Of a stretch of 64,000 bases of DNA, positions 1 to 8,053 are shown piece after piece (position 1 is the first letter of the stretch; every line of letters begins with the position of its first letter). The stretch spans positions 124,001-188,000 of the forward strand of contig NVXD01000004.1 of the NCBI GenBank assembly GCA_002746415.1, in the 5' to 3' direction. The notes beneath the pieces were generated by a model. That model did not search any database and was not told the DNA's origin. It worked only from the letters and a program-made list of their open reading frames with translations. Made by a program: the position numbers and the translations under genes. Source of the stretch: Flavobacteriaceae bacterium (GTDB taxonomy: Bacteria; Bacteroidota; Bacteroidia; Flavobacteriales; Flavobacteriaceae).

Positions 1-235
1 GAGAAAAACCATAGTGTTTGTTCTTTTCTGAATCAGAAAAAAATGTGAATGAATGCGAATCTTGGATATGGTGATTAATATCTGCTTTAATTTTTTCTTT
101 AAAGCTTAACTCAGGAGCCTCAATAATTGAAGCGTTGTGGTCTGTTTCCGTAGCATCATGATGCTGAGCAACAGATACAAAGGAAACTAAAAGCAATAAA
201 ATCGAAATCTTTTTAATTGAAAATTTTGCTGGCAT
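1..235 (-). CDS. atpB: ATP synthase F0 subunit a, N-terminal part (partial)
   Basis: The ATG at 235 opens a frame that runs off the window edge, so only about 78 residues are visible. They start with a hydrophobic signal-like stretch ending in VSVAQ, followed by a His/Asp-rich segment and then a block containing HHIQDSHSF and a phenylalanine-rich run. This long, signal-peptide-bearing N-terminus before the membrane domain is typical of Bacteroidota subunit a, the proton-channel subunit of F0 in the inner membrane. Two AtpI/AtpZ-like genes lie immediately upstream on the same strand, the usual beginning of an atp operon. A TACATTTG box upstream suggests atpB also has its own promoter. The membrane helices and the key arginine lie outside the window. 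Confidence 0.85.
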   Translation of the reverse strand, partial: MPAKFSIKKISILLLLVSFVSVAQHHDATETDHNASIIEAPELSFKEKIKADINHHIQDSHSFTFFSDSEKNKHYGFS

Positions 236-268
236 ATAACTCAAATAATCGTGTCTCAAAAATCGGTG

Positions 269-276
269 CAAATGTA
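269..276 (-). promoter_or_regulatory. Bacteroidota -7 box for atpB
   Basis: On the minus strand this reads TACATTTG, an exact match to the TAnnTTTG -7 element, 34 bases before the atpB ATG. The -33 region is only T-rich, without a clear TTG. It lies in the 118-base gap behind the small AtpI-like gene. Confidence 0.5.
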
Positions 277-353
277 AGCCATTATTGCAAAAAGAAAAAA
301 GCTTTTTAGAGTTTATTTAAAAGCCTTTGTTTTACTAGAAAAAGAGATGGTAA

Positions 354-746
354 TTATTCTAATTTTTTGAGCATTTTAGACATGAATATTGTCTCTATAA
401 TCAAAGAAATGGCATAAGGAGCAAAAAATGCAGCAAACTCCAGTCTACTCATTTCCGAGTCCACCTTATAAACAGGATAAAAGACGATGAAAAAAACGAT
501 GAACTTTAGAAAGCTCCCAGCAATAAAAAGAAATCCTATTTGGTTTTTGAGTTTTTTTCTAAAAGAAAAAAGCAGCACATATATCAACGCAGCAAGGACA
601 CCATTAACCAAATAGGACTTAATAATTAAATTGTCATATTTTGGAAGCCCGTTACTTTGAAGAATTGTGGTATGTACAAAAAAAGTAACCCCCAATAAAA
701 CCAGGGTAACAATTATAAATTGTGCAATAGGATTAATCTTGGACAT
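354..746 (-). CDS. small AtpI-like membrane protein of the atp operon
   Basis: A 130-residue protein with four hydrophobic segments. The family usually lies between the AtpZ-like gene and atpB in Flavobacteriaceae, and is thought to help assemble the F0 rotor ring or to be related to AtpI; the function is an inference from position. A TTG one codon upstream would extend it, but the ATG at 746 is preferred because it overlaps the stop of the preceding gene in a TGATG junction, the arrangement expected for translational coupling. It is followed by a 118-base gap and then atpB. Confidence 0.7.
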   Translation of the reverse strand: MSKINPIAQFIIVTLVLLGVTFFVHTTILQSNGLPKYDNLIIKSYLVNGVLAALIYVLLFSFRKKLKNQIGFLFIAGSFLKFIVFFIVFYPVYKVDSEMSRLEFAAFFAPYAISLIIETIFMSKMLKKLE

Positions 747-973
747 CAATATTTAATTCTTTTAAGCCGCAATAAAATTACCCAAATAGAAATTGCCACA
801 CCAAGTAGCGTGGCAAAAGCGGTACATATTCTTTTTCCAGTTTCAAAATGATCATCTAACCATTTTCCTCCATAAGCTGCCAAAAAAATAATGGCACCCA
901 TTTCAAAAGCAATGCCCATAAGCATTACAGCATTTTTTAATTTGTTCTTCTTAGGACGCTTTTGCTGGTTCAT
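746..973 (-). CDS. AtpZ/AtpI family protein
   Basis: This 75-residue protein has a basic N-terminus (KRPKKNK) and two membrane helices, with GGKWLDDHF between them. That GxWLDxxF-type pattern is characteristic of AtpZ/AtpI proteins, which accompany F-type ATP synthase genes and are implicated in rotor assembly or in Mg/Ca transport. It overlaps the bactofilin gene upstream by 23 bases and the next gene downstream by a TGATG junction, so the three are probably co-transcribed into atpB. Confidence 0.8.
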   Translation of the reverse strand: MNQQKRPKKNKLKNAVMLMGIAFEMGAIIFLAAYGGKWLDDHFETGKRICTAFATLLGVAISIWVILLRLKRIKY

Positions 974-1382
974 TTGGCTTCTTAAAACCTGAACTCATAG
1001 AAGAATTAGAAACACCACTTCCTGATCCGCCCATAGTACAAGCTGCATTAAATGTTGCGCCTGGCTCCACTGCCAGTTTAGAAACAGATACTGTCCCTTC
1101 TATAATAGCAGAAGCTTTTAAAGATAATAATTGAGAAACTAAAAGTTCTCCTTTAAATTTTCCTTCTATGTCTGCATTGACGCACTCTACTTTGCCATTA
1201 ATGTAGCCATCCTTTCCTATAACTACTTTTCCAGAAGTCTTTACGTTACCGTCCAATTTTCCATCTATTCTAAAATCTGCTTCTGAGACTATATCTCCTT
1301 TGATTTTAGTATTCTTTTCTATCCTGTTTGGCTGTCCGCCTAATTCTGTCATAATTTTAGGTTTTTTATTGTCTGAAAACAT
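951..1382 (-). CDS. bactofilin (polymer-forming cytoskeletal protein)
   Basis: A 143-residue protein. Residues about 18 to 110 show the short repeating beta-strand pattern of a bactofilin (KGDI, GKLDGNVKTSGKVVIG, GYINGKVECVNADIEGKFKG), flanked by low-complexity tails, the C-terminal one rich in Ser/Gly. Bactofilins self-assemble into nucleotide-independent filaments attached to the inner membrane and organise envelope machinery. It starts 4 bases after the sprE stop, so the two are almost certainly one transcript; this links a cytoskeletal scaffold to a type IX secretion component and the ATP synthase operon. Whether the proteins cooperate cannot be told from sequence. Confidence 0.88.
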   Translation of the reverse strand: MFSDNKKPKIMTELGGQPNRIEKNTKIKGDIVSEADFRIDGKLDGNVKTSGKVVIGKDGYINGKVECVNADIEGKFKGELLVSQLLSLKASAIIEGTVSVSKLAVEPGATFNAACTMGGSGSGVSNSSMSSGFKKPNEPAKAS

Positions 1383-1386
1383 TGTT

Positions 1387-3942
1387 CTATGGTTTTGGGG
1401 TTAAAACTTGCTCTTTGTATTCTTCTATGGTTTTATGTACTTGTATTGTTTTATAGTTAGCAGATAAAATTACAAAATTCTCTCTAGCCACCTTATACTC
1501 TTTGTTGTTTTTTAACAGTTCTGCATAGCCTAAGGCCCTGTCTCTTGTACTAAATCCATGAACTACCACAAACAAATCTTCTAAATTATAAATGTCTTTG
1601 GATACTAAATTACTGTACTTTAAATCTTTAATGGATTTTTTTAAGAGGTCCAACAGTTCTATAGCGTTTTTGTTATCCCTTCTTTTAAATGTGAAAATCA
1701 CTTTCCAGTTTCCCTTTTTGCCAGCTCCCGTTTCCATTGAAAACTCTTTTGGTTCCAATTTAGGCAGTTGTTCCACAATCATTTGCTGTGCTTTTTTACC
1801 TTCTGGATTATTGGGATAGTTTAAGGCAACATAATTCAAGGCTTCTTTAAAATCAATGTATCCTTGTAATCTGCCTATAGCATTTGCCTTCAACATTTCA
1901 AACTTAGGAACTATTTCATCTCCTGTATACCTATTGATATTCTCTTCAGCCGTTGTAATCACCCTTAAAAATTCTTGATTTTGAAACAATTTATATAGTT
2001 GAGCATACCTTGCTTCAGGACCATCTTTATCATTCTCAAGGATAGCTTGCGGATTCAATAAGATTTCTGCATAACGAGAATTTGGATGGTTCTTTATAAT
2101 GTTATCTTTCATTCCTATGGCCAAGGTGCTTTCAGAATCTTCATAAATTTTATACAAATTGTATTTTGATGGAAGTATAAGACGTTCCTCTGGATTGGAA
2201 GCCAACACATTTTCCAATTTTTCAGCTGCTAAAAGGTTCTCCTTAAATTTTTCTTTATAGATAAGTCCCAATTGATAATTTGCAAAATTCCTTTCGGTAT
2301 GTAGACTATCTATTATTGCAAGGTCTGTAGGAATCTGATTCAAATAAAAATCCACTGAATATTTTTCTTCTTCTGTCAATTCTTGTGTTTCATTTTCTGA
2401 TGCAATAATACTATTATCCAAACCTGCTGCCGGTAATACAGCGCTCTTATTGGACCATCTCCAATTATCCTCTAAGACACGTTCTCCCCATAAATTTTTA
2501 AAATCGTTCTTACCATAACCTAAACTGGTAACATTATAAAAATAGAAATTTCCTTTGGTCTTTTTCCCTCCTTTGGTTTCTGCAAAAGCGGCAAAACCAG
2601 CTGTAAGACGTGCATCTTCTTTCTTAGCCTCCGCAGCTTCTTTTTTCTTTAAAGCCGCAATGTGCTCTTCAAAAAAGATAACTTGCTTTTCTTTAGGCAT
2701 CTTAAACAGCGTAATAACACTATCTGTAAACTGCACGACCTCTTCATAGACAATTACATCCTCAAGGTTGTCTAGTTTCTTTTTTATAGCGCGATACTTT
2801 CTGGTGTTTTCAGGCAAATTAGTTAATACACTATCATAATATGCCCCAGCAGTTTTATATTCATTTTCATCAAAATGATGCTCTGCTAAATCATTATAGT
2901 TCAGCACATTCAATTTTGGTTCACGCTGTGTGGCGCGTAAAGATTTGTTGTAATAGGCCAATGCTAGGCTATCTGATTTGTTCTCTAAGTGAAATTCTGC
3001 TATCTGTCTATATATTTTATCTAAAAAAGGCCGGTTCTCTCTATTTTCCTCAAGCTTGGTCAAGTATTCTAAAAGGGCCTCTTTGTTTTCTTCAGTAACG
3101 TTTGTATTCTTTATTTTTTGAAGGTGTGCATTGATCATGTATACCCGTGGCGATTTTCTATTTAAAGCTATTACCTTATCAAAAGCATAATTGGCACTAT
3201 CTTTTATAAGTAATTGATTGTATAACTGGCCTATAATAAAATAATACCTGCCTTTTTCTGGGTTTTTATTGGTATACGTGGATGCGATTTTTAATTGCTG
3301 AATTGCAGTGTCAGGTATATTTAAGTTAATATAAGCCTGTGCCATTACGGCCCTTGCATCTGCATATTCTTGATTCTTTAATGTTTCAAATTTAAACAGT
3401 CGCTTCAAATTCTTCAGGGCGAGTTCTTCATTCTCTAATCTAATATTAACTTTTTCTCGCCAAATAGTTGCCTCGTTCAGCTTATCGCTTTCTATATATT
3501 TGCGAAGTATATAGTTAAAAGCTTCCAATGCCGGAATATAACGTTGGTCAAAATACCTAGCCTTACCCAACAATAAAAAAGCCTCATCAGTTTGTGGATT
3601 TCGCTCCACATCCTTAATATCCATACTGTGTTTTTGTATGGCTTTGGTTGCCTTTTCTTCTGCGATTAAAAATTTTGGGTTGTTGTCTTCAGAATCCAAT
3701 TTTATCTCATCTGTAACTTCAAGGCGTTCTATAGGCAATACTTCCCAATAATCATCCTTGTAAGATGCGTTGAGTTCTTCCCTGCCTTCTTCAAAAGCAA
3801 TATTGCCATTGTACAAAGTGTTGAACTTGGTATTCAACGCATGCCAATTACGATTGACCAATGCATCTTTTTTAGTGGAGCATGCATTGAAAATGACACC
3901 TCCAAAAATAACCAGTAAAATAAATTTAAAATGAAGCTTCAA
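1387..3942 (-). CDS. sprE: type IX secretion / gliding motility lipoprotein SprE (PorW)
   Basis: An 851-residue lipoprotein: signal peptide with lipobox VIFNAC and the lipidated Cys at residue 21, then TPR-like helical repeats over most of the chain. Length, the N-terminus after the lipobox (STKKDALVNRNWHALNTKF) and the repeats fit SprE of Flavobacterium johnsoniae / PorW of Porphyromonas gingivalis, an outer-membrane-associated periplasmic component of the type IX secretion system needed for secretion and gliding. The start is a TTG: there is no ATG before the signal peptide, and an in-frame TAG lies 7 codons upstream. It is followed closely by the bactofilin gene. Confidence 0.85.
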   Translation of the reverse strand: MKLHFKFILLVIFGGVIFNACSTKKDALVNRNWHALNTKFNTLYNGNIAFEEGREELNASYKDDYWEVLPIERLEVTDEIKLDSEDNNPKFLIAEEKATKAIQKHSMDIKDVERNPQTDEAFLLLGKARYFDQRYIPALEAFNYILRKYIESDKLNEATIWREKVNIRLENEELALKNLKRLFKFETLKNQEYADARAVMAQAYINLNIPDTAIQQLKIASTYTNKNPEKGRYYFIIGQLYNQLLIKDSANYAFDKVIALNRKSPRVYMINAHLQKIKNTNVTEENKEALLEYLTKLEENRENRPFLDKIYRQIAEFHLENKSDSLALAYYNKSLRATQREPKLNVLNYNDLAEHHFDENEYKTAGAYYDSVLTNLPENTRKYRAIKKKLDNLEDVIVYEEVVQFTDSVITLFKMPKEKQVIFFEEHIAALKKKEAAEAKKEDARLTAGFAAFAETKGGKKTKGNFYFYNVTSLGYGKNDFKNLWGERVLEDNWRWSNKSAVLPAAGLDNSIIASENETQELTEEEKYSVDFYLNQIPTDLAIIDSLHTERNFANYQLGLIYKEKFKENLLAAEKLENVLASNPEERLILPSKYNLYKIYEDSESTLAIGMKDNIIKNHPNSRYAEILLNPQAILENDKDGPEARYAQLYKLFQNQEFLRVITTAEENINRYTGDEIVPKFEMLKANAIGRLQGYIDFKEALNYVALNYPNNPEGKKAQQMIVEQLPKLEPKEFSMETGAGKKGNWKVIFTFKRRDNKNAIELLDLLKKSIKDLKYSNLVSKDIYNLEDLFVVVHGFSTRDRALGYAELLKNNKEYKVARENFVILSANYKTIQVHKTIEEYKEQVLTPKP

Positions 3943-4075
3943 AATTATCGATATTCTTGTCTACTCTTAACTTAAAAACAACAAGATTATTATGCAGTTG
4001 ATCGATAAAATGCGTTTATTTTTTCTCTATTAAAGTAATATGCCCAAGATTTTTTATTTAAAAGTGAATTTAGGG

Positions 4076-4771
4076 TTATCCCGCAAAAAAGCTTTCCAGT
4101 TCTTCTAGTGTTTCTCTTGAGGTTTGTATGTCTTTTACTATTTCGCCTTTATTTAGTACAACGATACGCTCACAAACCTCGGTAACGTGAATTAAGTCAT
4201 GACTGGATACCAGAACGGTCACCTTTTTATTTGCGGCTAAATCCTTTATAATTCCTTTGAGTCTAATTTGTGTAGTTGGATCTAAATTAGCAAAAGGTTC
4301 ATCCAAAATAATCACCTCTGGATTACCAATAAATGATGCTACGATGCCCACCTTCTTCTGGTTTCCTTTTGATAAATCTCTTAAGTACTTTTTTTGATTT
4401 AATATTTCTCCATGGAAAAAATCCTTGAAACCAGAAATTAAAGCATCAACATCGGCTTTGTTTTGTCCACGCAATTCTCCAATAAAATAAAAATATTCTT
4501 CTGGGGTTAAATACCCTATTAAAAAGGATTCGTCTATAAAAGCGGAGGTAAAAGGTTTCCATGCTTCACTAATATCTACTTGGACATCATTGTTTAAAAT
4601 GTGCCCTGTGGATGGCTGTACTAAGTCTAACAATAAGCTAAAGAAAGTGGTCTTCCCAGCGCCATTGTTTCCGACCAGACCAAAGCTTTGCCCTTTTGGA
4701 ATTTCAAGATTATCAATTTTAAGTACCGTTTGTGTTCCGTATGTTTTTGAAAGGTTAGTTGTGATGATCAT
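4076..4771 (-). CDS. ABC transporter ATP-binding protein
   Basis: 231 residues with the full set of ABC ATPase motifs: Walker A GNNGAGKTT (about residues 34-42), the signature region as LSKGNQKK, Walker B VIILDEPFANLD and the switch His in SSHDL. It has the size of a stand-alone ABC-2 type exporter ATPase. Its partner is very probably the DUF5687 membrane protein 33 bases upstream on the same strand. The substrate is unknown. Confidence 0.9.
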   Translation of the reverse strand: MIITTNLSKTYGTQTVLKIDNLEIPKGQSFGLVGNNGAGKTTFFSLLLDLVQPSTGHILNNDVQVDISEAWKPFTSAFIDESFLIGYLTPEEYFYFIGELRGQNKADVDALISGFKDFFHGEILNQKKYLRDLSKGNQKKVGIVASFIGNPEVIILDEPFANLDPTTQIRLKGIIKDLAANKKVTVLVSSHDLIHVTEVCERIVVLNKGEIVKDIQTSRETLEELESFFAG

Positions 4772-4804
4772 ATATCTTTTTTAAAATCTTAATTTATATA
4801 ATGG

Positions 4805-6277
4805 TTATGCCTTCTCTTTGTACGCCAATAAGGTTTTGTACTTTTCTTTTTTATAGACCTTTTCAATTATTTTAAAGACCTTGTTTTTAAAGACAAAACC
4901 AATAACGCCAGCCAATGCTACAAAAATATATCCAGCTGTTGGATTTATGGTGAAATGTCCAATAGCGTAAACAGCCATTGGCAATAATAATTTGGGAATG
5001 GTCAATAAAAGTGTCTTGGCATTGAACGCTTGCTTATCTCCAAATGCCTTTTTATTGGACGTTAAGTCGATTGGTGTTTTTATATATGCTCCACCCCAGA
5101 GCACAAGGTAGGAATTCACTCCTATGTTATAAATGGCCCCAACCAATATGGCTAAATATGCATCCCAACCAAAGTAAAGGTAAAAACTGGATAGGATGGT
5201 GCTTGCTATGGTAGCAATAACAATCAAGTACCATTTGGAGTTTAAATATTCCTCAGAAGAAATATTCTGACTCATCATTAGTGGGTAATAAGAACTGTCC
5301 CAACTAGGTACGTACTGCCCAAAAGTGAACAGAAATCCTCCTGAAACAAATATTCCTGCAAAAATCTTCCAAACAGGACCATCATAAGCTTCTACGGCCC
5401 CAGTGAAAAACAATAAACCATAGAAAAGAAACATAAAGCTCATAATGACGGTGGTTTTGGAGCGCTTGTTCCGCTTAATCAATTTAATGTCATTCTTTAA
5501 AAATGTGCCCAACTTTCCATATTTGTCCAACCAGGTAAGGTCTTCAGACGTAGCTTCTGTATGTTTCAAGGCCAAACCTCCATCCAAATACATGTTCTTT
5601 TTAAAATAACTGAAAGAGAAAAAATACAATCCTAACAATACCAACCATGGCAAGAGCGCTATCCAAGGAAGGTCATATAATCCATCAAAAAATGGTGCTG
5701 TATACAAAGTGATATCAAAAAATTCATAATATTGACAAATGCCCAAAATAGCCAAAATACTGGCTATGCCATAAAACACTACATCTTTATTGTTCACCAA
5801 TATGTTGATGAAATTGTTACAATAAAACAGGGCAATCATTCCCAAATGCCATCCAATTACACTTACTGGATCATATCCTTTAATCAAAAGCACTATAGAA
5901 AAAGGAATGAAGAAAAAAGCATGTGCCCAATTAAAAAATGAAACGATGGTCTTTCCCAAAGAATAATTTACAACTTGGCTTTTCTTAAAAGGCAGGTATA
6001 AAAGAGGTTTAATATTAGTGATTGGCATTTTCTGCAACATATAGCGCAGGACCAAATCCATAACCAAATAATAAATCATGTATTTATTCACTACTCTAAA
6101 AGGGTCGCCCAAATCAAATTCTTCAATAATAAAAAAAGCACCGAAGCCCAAGGATAAAAATGAAGCAATCATCCAGAGTGCACCAAAAATCATGAATATT
6201 TTAATCCAAATTTCTGTTTTAAAAGAAGAGGATCTAAAAAATGATTTCCATTGAAGGTTGAGGAAGTGTTTAAACAT
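4805..6277 (-). CDS. DUF5687 family membrane protein (ABC exporter permease)
   Basis: 490 residues with about twelve hydrophobic segments arranged in two halves. The N-terminus (FKHFLNLQWKSFFRSSSFK) is typical of DUF5687, a Bacteroidota membrane family regularly encoded next to an ABC-2 type ATPase, as here (the ATPase gene follows 33 bases downstream). It is therefore most likely the permease half of a two-gene exporter. The substrate cannot be inferred. It is divergent from the reductase gene at 6405. Confidence 0.8.
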   Translation of the reverse strand: MFKHFLNLQWKSFFRSSSFKTEIWIKIFMIFGALWMIASFLSLGFGAFFIIEEFDLGDPFRVVNKYMIYYLVMDLVLRYMLQKMPITNIKPLLYLPFKKSQVVNYSLGKTIVSFFNWAHAFFFIPFSIVLLIKGYDPVSVIGWHLGMIALFYCNNFINILVNNKDVVFYGIASILAILGICQYYEFFDITLYTAPFFDGLYDLPWIALLPWLVLLGLYFFSFSYFKKNMYLDGGLALKHTEATSEDLTWLDKYGKLGTFLKNDIKLIKRNKRSKTTVIMSFMFLFYGLLFFTGAVEAYDGPVWKIFAGIFVSGGFLFTFGQYVPSWDSSYYPLMMSQNISSEEYLNSKWYLIVIATIASTILSSFYLYFGWDAYLAILVGAIYNIGVNSYLVLWGGAYIKTPIDLTSNKKAFGDKQAFNAKTLLLTIPKLLLPMAVYAIGHFTINPTAGYIFVALAGVIGFVFKNKVFKIIEKVYKKEKYKTLLAYKEKA

Positions 6278-6380
6278 AATGGTTGGCTATTTTACAATCA
6301 ATTAGTGCCTAAAATACATTTTTTGTTACATAAGGTGTTATTTTTTTTCAAATGTCATTTTATATGGGCATCCCTTTCCG

Positions 6381-6388
6381 TAATTTTG
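6381..6388 (+). promoter_or_regulatory. Bacteroidota -7 box for the reductase gene
   Basis: TAATTTTG matches TAnnTTTG. It ends 16 bases before the ATG at 6405, so the untranslated leader would be about 10 bases. No clear TTG is seen at the -33 distance. Confidence 0.45.
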
Positions 6389-6404
6389 CATTAAAATTGC
6401 AAAC

Positions 6405-7454
6405 ATGGCTAGTTTTTATCCCTTAACCGTACAGCGCGTAAAGTCATTGACTCCAAGTTCTGTGGCGATTACCTTTACAATTCCAAAAGAATTGATTCAA
6501 ATTTTTGCCTTTATTCCTGGGCAATACATTACTATTAAAAAAGAAATTAAGGGAAAAGAACTGCGCAGGGCTTATTCCATAAGTTCTTCTCCAAAAAGCG
6601 ATTCCATTACCATAGGCATCAAAAAAGTGGATAAAGGTGGTTTTTCCAATTTTGCAAATACCAAAATCAATGTTGGTGATGTTTTGGAAGTGATGCCTCC
6701 TGAAGGACGTTTTGTGTATGATCCAGCCCCCATTGTTAAAAACATTGCAGCTTTTGCCGCTGGCAGTGGCATTACACCAATCATTAGTATTGCAAAGGCT
6801 GTTTTAGATGCCAATCCAAAAAACAAATTTGTTTTGGTCTATGGAAACAGGTCTTTTAAGGAGACTATGTTCCACACGGATATAGCAAAACTTCAACTTG
6901 AATATCCTAGTCGGTTTTATGAATATTTTATTTTCAGTCAAGCTCAAGAAGAAAATTCACTTTTTGGTCGTATTGATGCTTCAACTGTAAACTATGTCTT
7001 GAATAACAAACACAAAGACATTTTTTTTGATGACTTTTATCTTTGTGGCCCAGAAGGTATGATTCATTTAGTGACGGATACATTAAAAGACAATAATTAT
7101 TCCGAGGATAAAATTCATTTTGAACTCTTTACCTCAACTGAAATCAAAGATGAGTTTCCTGAAAAATCTAATGGAAAAGCACAATTAACCCTTGTAGTGG
7201 ATGACGAAGAGTTTTCTTTTTCCATGGACAAAAGCACTTTAGTTTTAGATGCTGCTCTAAAAGAAAATATTGATGTTCCTTATTCCTGTCAAGGTGGGGT
7301 TTGTAGTAGTTGCATTGCCAGAGTAATAGAAGGAAAGGCAGAAATGGTAAAAAACCAGATTTTAACGGATAGTGAGATTGAAGAAGGTCTTATTTTAACT
7401 TGCCAGGCACATCCTACAACGCCAACACTAAAGGTGAATTATGATGATGTTTAA
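6405..7454 (+). CDS. PaaE-type ferredoxin/flavodoxin--NAD(P)H reductase with C-terminal 2Fe-2S domain
   Basis: 349 residues in the domain order of the PaaE/HmpX reductases. An FAD-binding barrel comes first, with RAYSISSSP (55-63) as the flavin motif. An NAD(P)-binding domain follows, with GSGITP (120-125) and YLCGPEGM (212-219). A plant-type ferredoxin domain closes the protein, with cluster ligands Cys295, Cys300, Cys303 and Cys333. It would move electrons from NAD(P)H through FAD to its iron-sulfur cluster and on to an oxygenase or desaturase. No phenylacetate-catabolic genes are nearby, so PaaE itself is unlikely; in this family such stand-alone reductases often serve fatty acid desaturases or hydroxylases. 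The partner is unknown. Confidence 0.85.
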   Translation: MASFYPLTVQRVKSLTPSSVAITFTIPKELIQIFAFIPGQYITIKKEIKGKELRRAYSISSSPKSDSITIGIKKVDKGGFSNFANTKINVGDVLEVMPPEGRFVYDPAPIVKNIAAFAAGSGITPIISIAKAVLDANPKNKFVLVYGNRSFKETMFHTDIAKLQLEYPSRFYEYFIFSQAQEENSLFGRIDASTVNYVLNNKHKDIFFDDFYLCGPEGMIHLVTDTLKDNNYSEDKIHFELFTSTEIKDEFPEKSNGKAQLTLVVDDEEFSFSMDKSTLVLDAALKENIDVPYSCQGGVCSSCIARVIEGKAEMVKNQILTDSEIEEGLILTCQAHPTTPTLKVNYDDV

Positions 7455-7571
7455 TAATCCCATTATAGTTTCGTAAATATGGCAGTAGGCTTTATTTTCT
7501 CTTAGGTAATTTTATTTCCAAAAACTATTCACATTCTTTTGTAAAGAATTATTTGTCATTGCGACCAAATT

Positions 7572-7604
7572 TTTGTTCGCGTTTTTGTCATAATTTTATC
7601 TTTG
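7572..7604 (+). promoter_or_regulatory. Bacteroidota promoter of the arsenosugar genes
   Basis: A TTTG at 7572-7575 and TATCTTTG at 7597-7604 are separated by 21 bases, close to the TTTG/TAnnTTTG arrangement recognised by the Bacteroidota primary sigma factor. The gene starts 25 bases downstream at 7629. Confidence 0.6.
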
Positions 7605-7628
7605 ATAAATTCATTAAAATAAATAAAA

Positions 7629-7964
7629 ATGGCAAACTCTTATTACGATCCTGCAGACTTACGAAAATTTGGAAAAATCACAGAATGGAGTGAGGAACTC
7701 GGTGAAAAATTCTTTGATTATTATGGTAAAGTATTTGAAGAAGGTGCGCTAACAGCGCGAGAAAAATCTTTAATTGCTTTGGCAGTTGCTCATGTGATAA
7801 AATGTCCATATTGTATAGATTCATATACCAAAGATGGGCTACAACGTGGAATAACTAAAGAAGAAATGATGGAGGCGGTACATGCTGGCGCTGCAATTGA
7901 AAGCGGTGCAACTTTGGTGCACGGAGTACAAATGATGAACAAGTACAATAAATTATCAATGTAA
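7629..7964 (+). CDS. arsenosugar biosynthesis-associated peroxidase-like (AhpD/CMD) protein
   Basis: A 111-residue carboxymuconolactone decarboxylase/AhpD fold protein. The CxxC pair of the AhpD-type active site is Cys59 and Cys62 (KCPYCIDSYTKDG), preceded by the family's REKSLIALAVAHV helix. This small subfamily is typically encoded directly before the radical SAM protein ArsS, as here. It may act in thiol redox or peroxide handling around arsenic methylation chemistry; the exact reaction is not established. It has its own well-formed promoter upstream and is followed after 89 bases by arsS. Confidence 0.85.
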   Translation: MANSYYDPADLRKFGKITEWSEELGEKFFDYYGKVFEEGALTAREKSLIALAVAHVIKCPYCIDSYTKDGLQRGITKEEMMEAVHAGAAIESGATLVHGVQMMNKYNKLSM

Positions 7965-8005
7965 AATGGTTAACAGTCTTCAATACCAGATGGACAACAC
8001 CAACT

Positions 8006-8047
8006 GAGAACTGAGAACTGAGAACTGAGAACTGAGAACTGAGAACT
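8006..8047 (+). repeat. heptanucleotide tandem repeat, six copies of GAGAACT
   Basis: Six perfect head-to-tail copies of GAGAACT (plus a partial AACT before them) end 6 bases before the arsS start codon. The run lies wholly within the 89-base gap between the two arsenosugar genes. Perfect tandem repeats of this kind are prone to slipped-strand changes in copy number. An in-frame TGA within the array means copy number would alter the 5' untranslated spacing and not the reading frame. Confidence 0.95.
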
Positions 8048-8053
8048 GAACAT

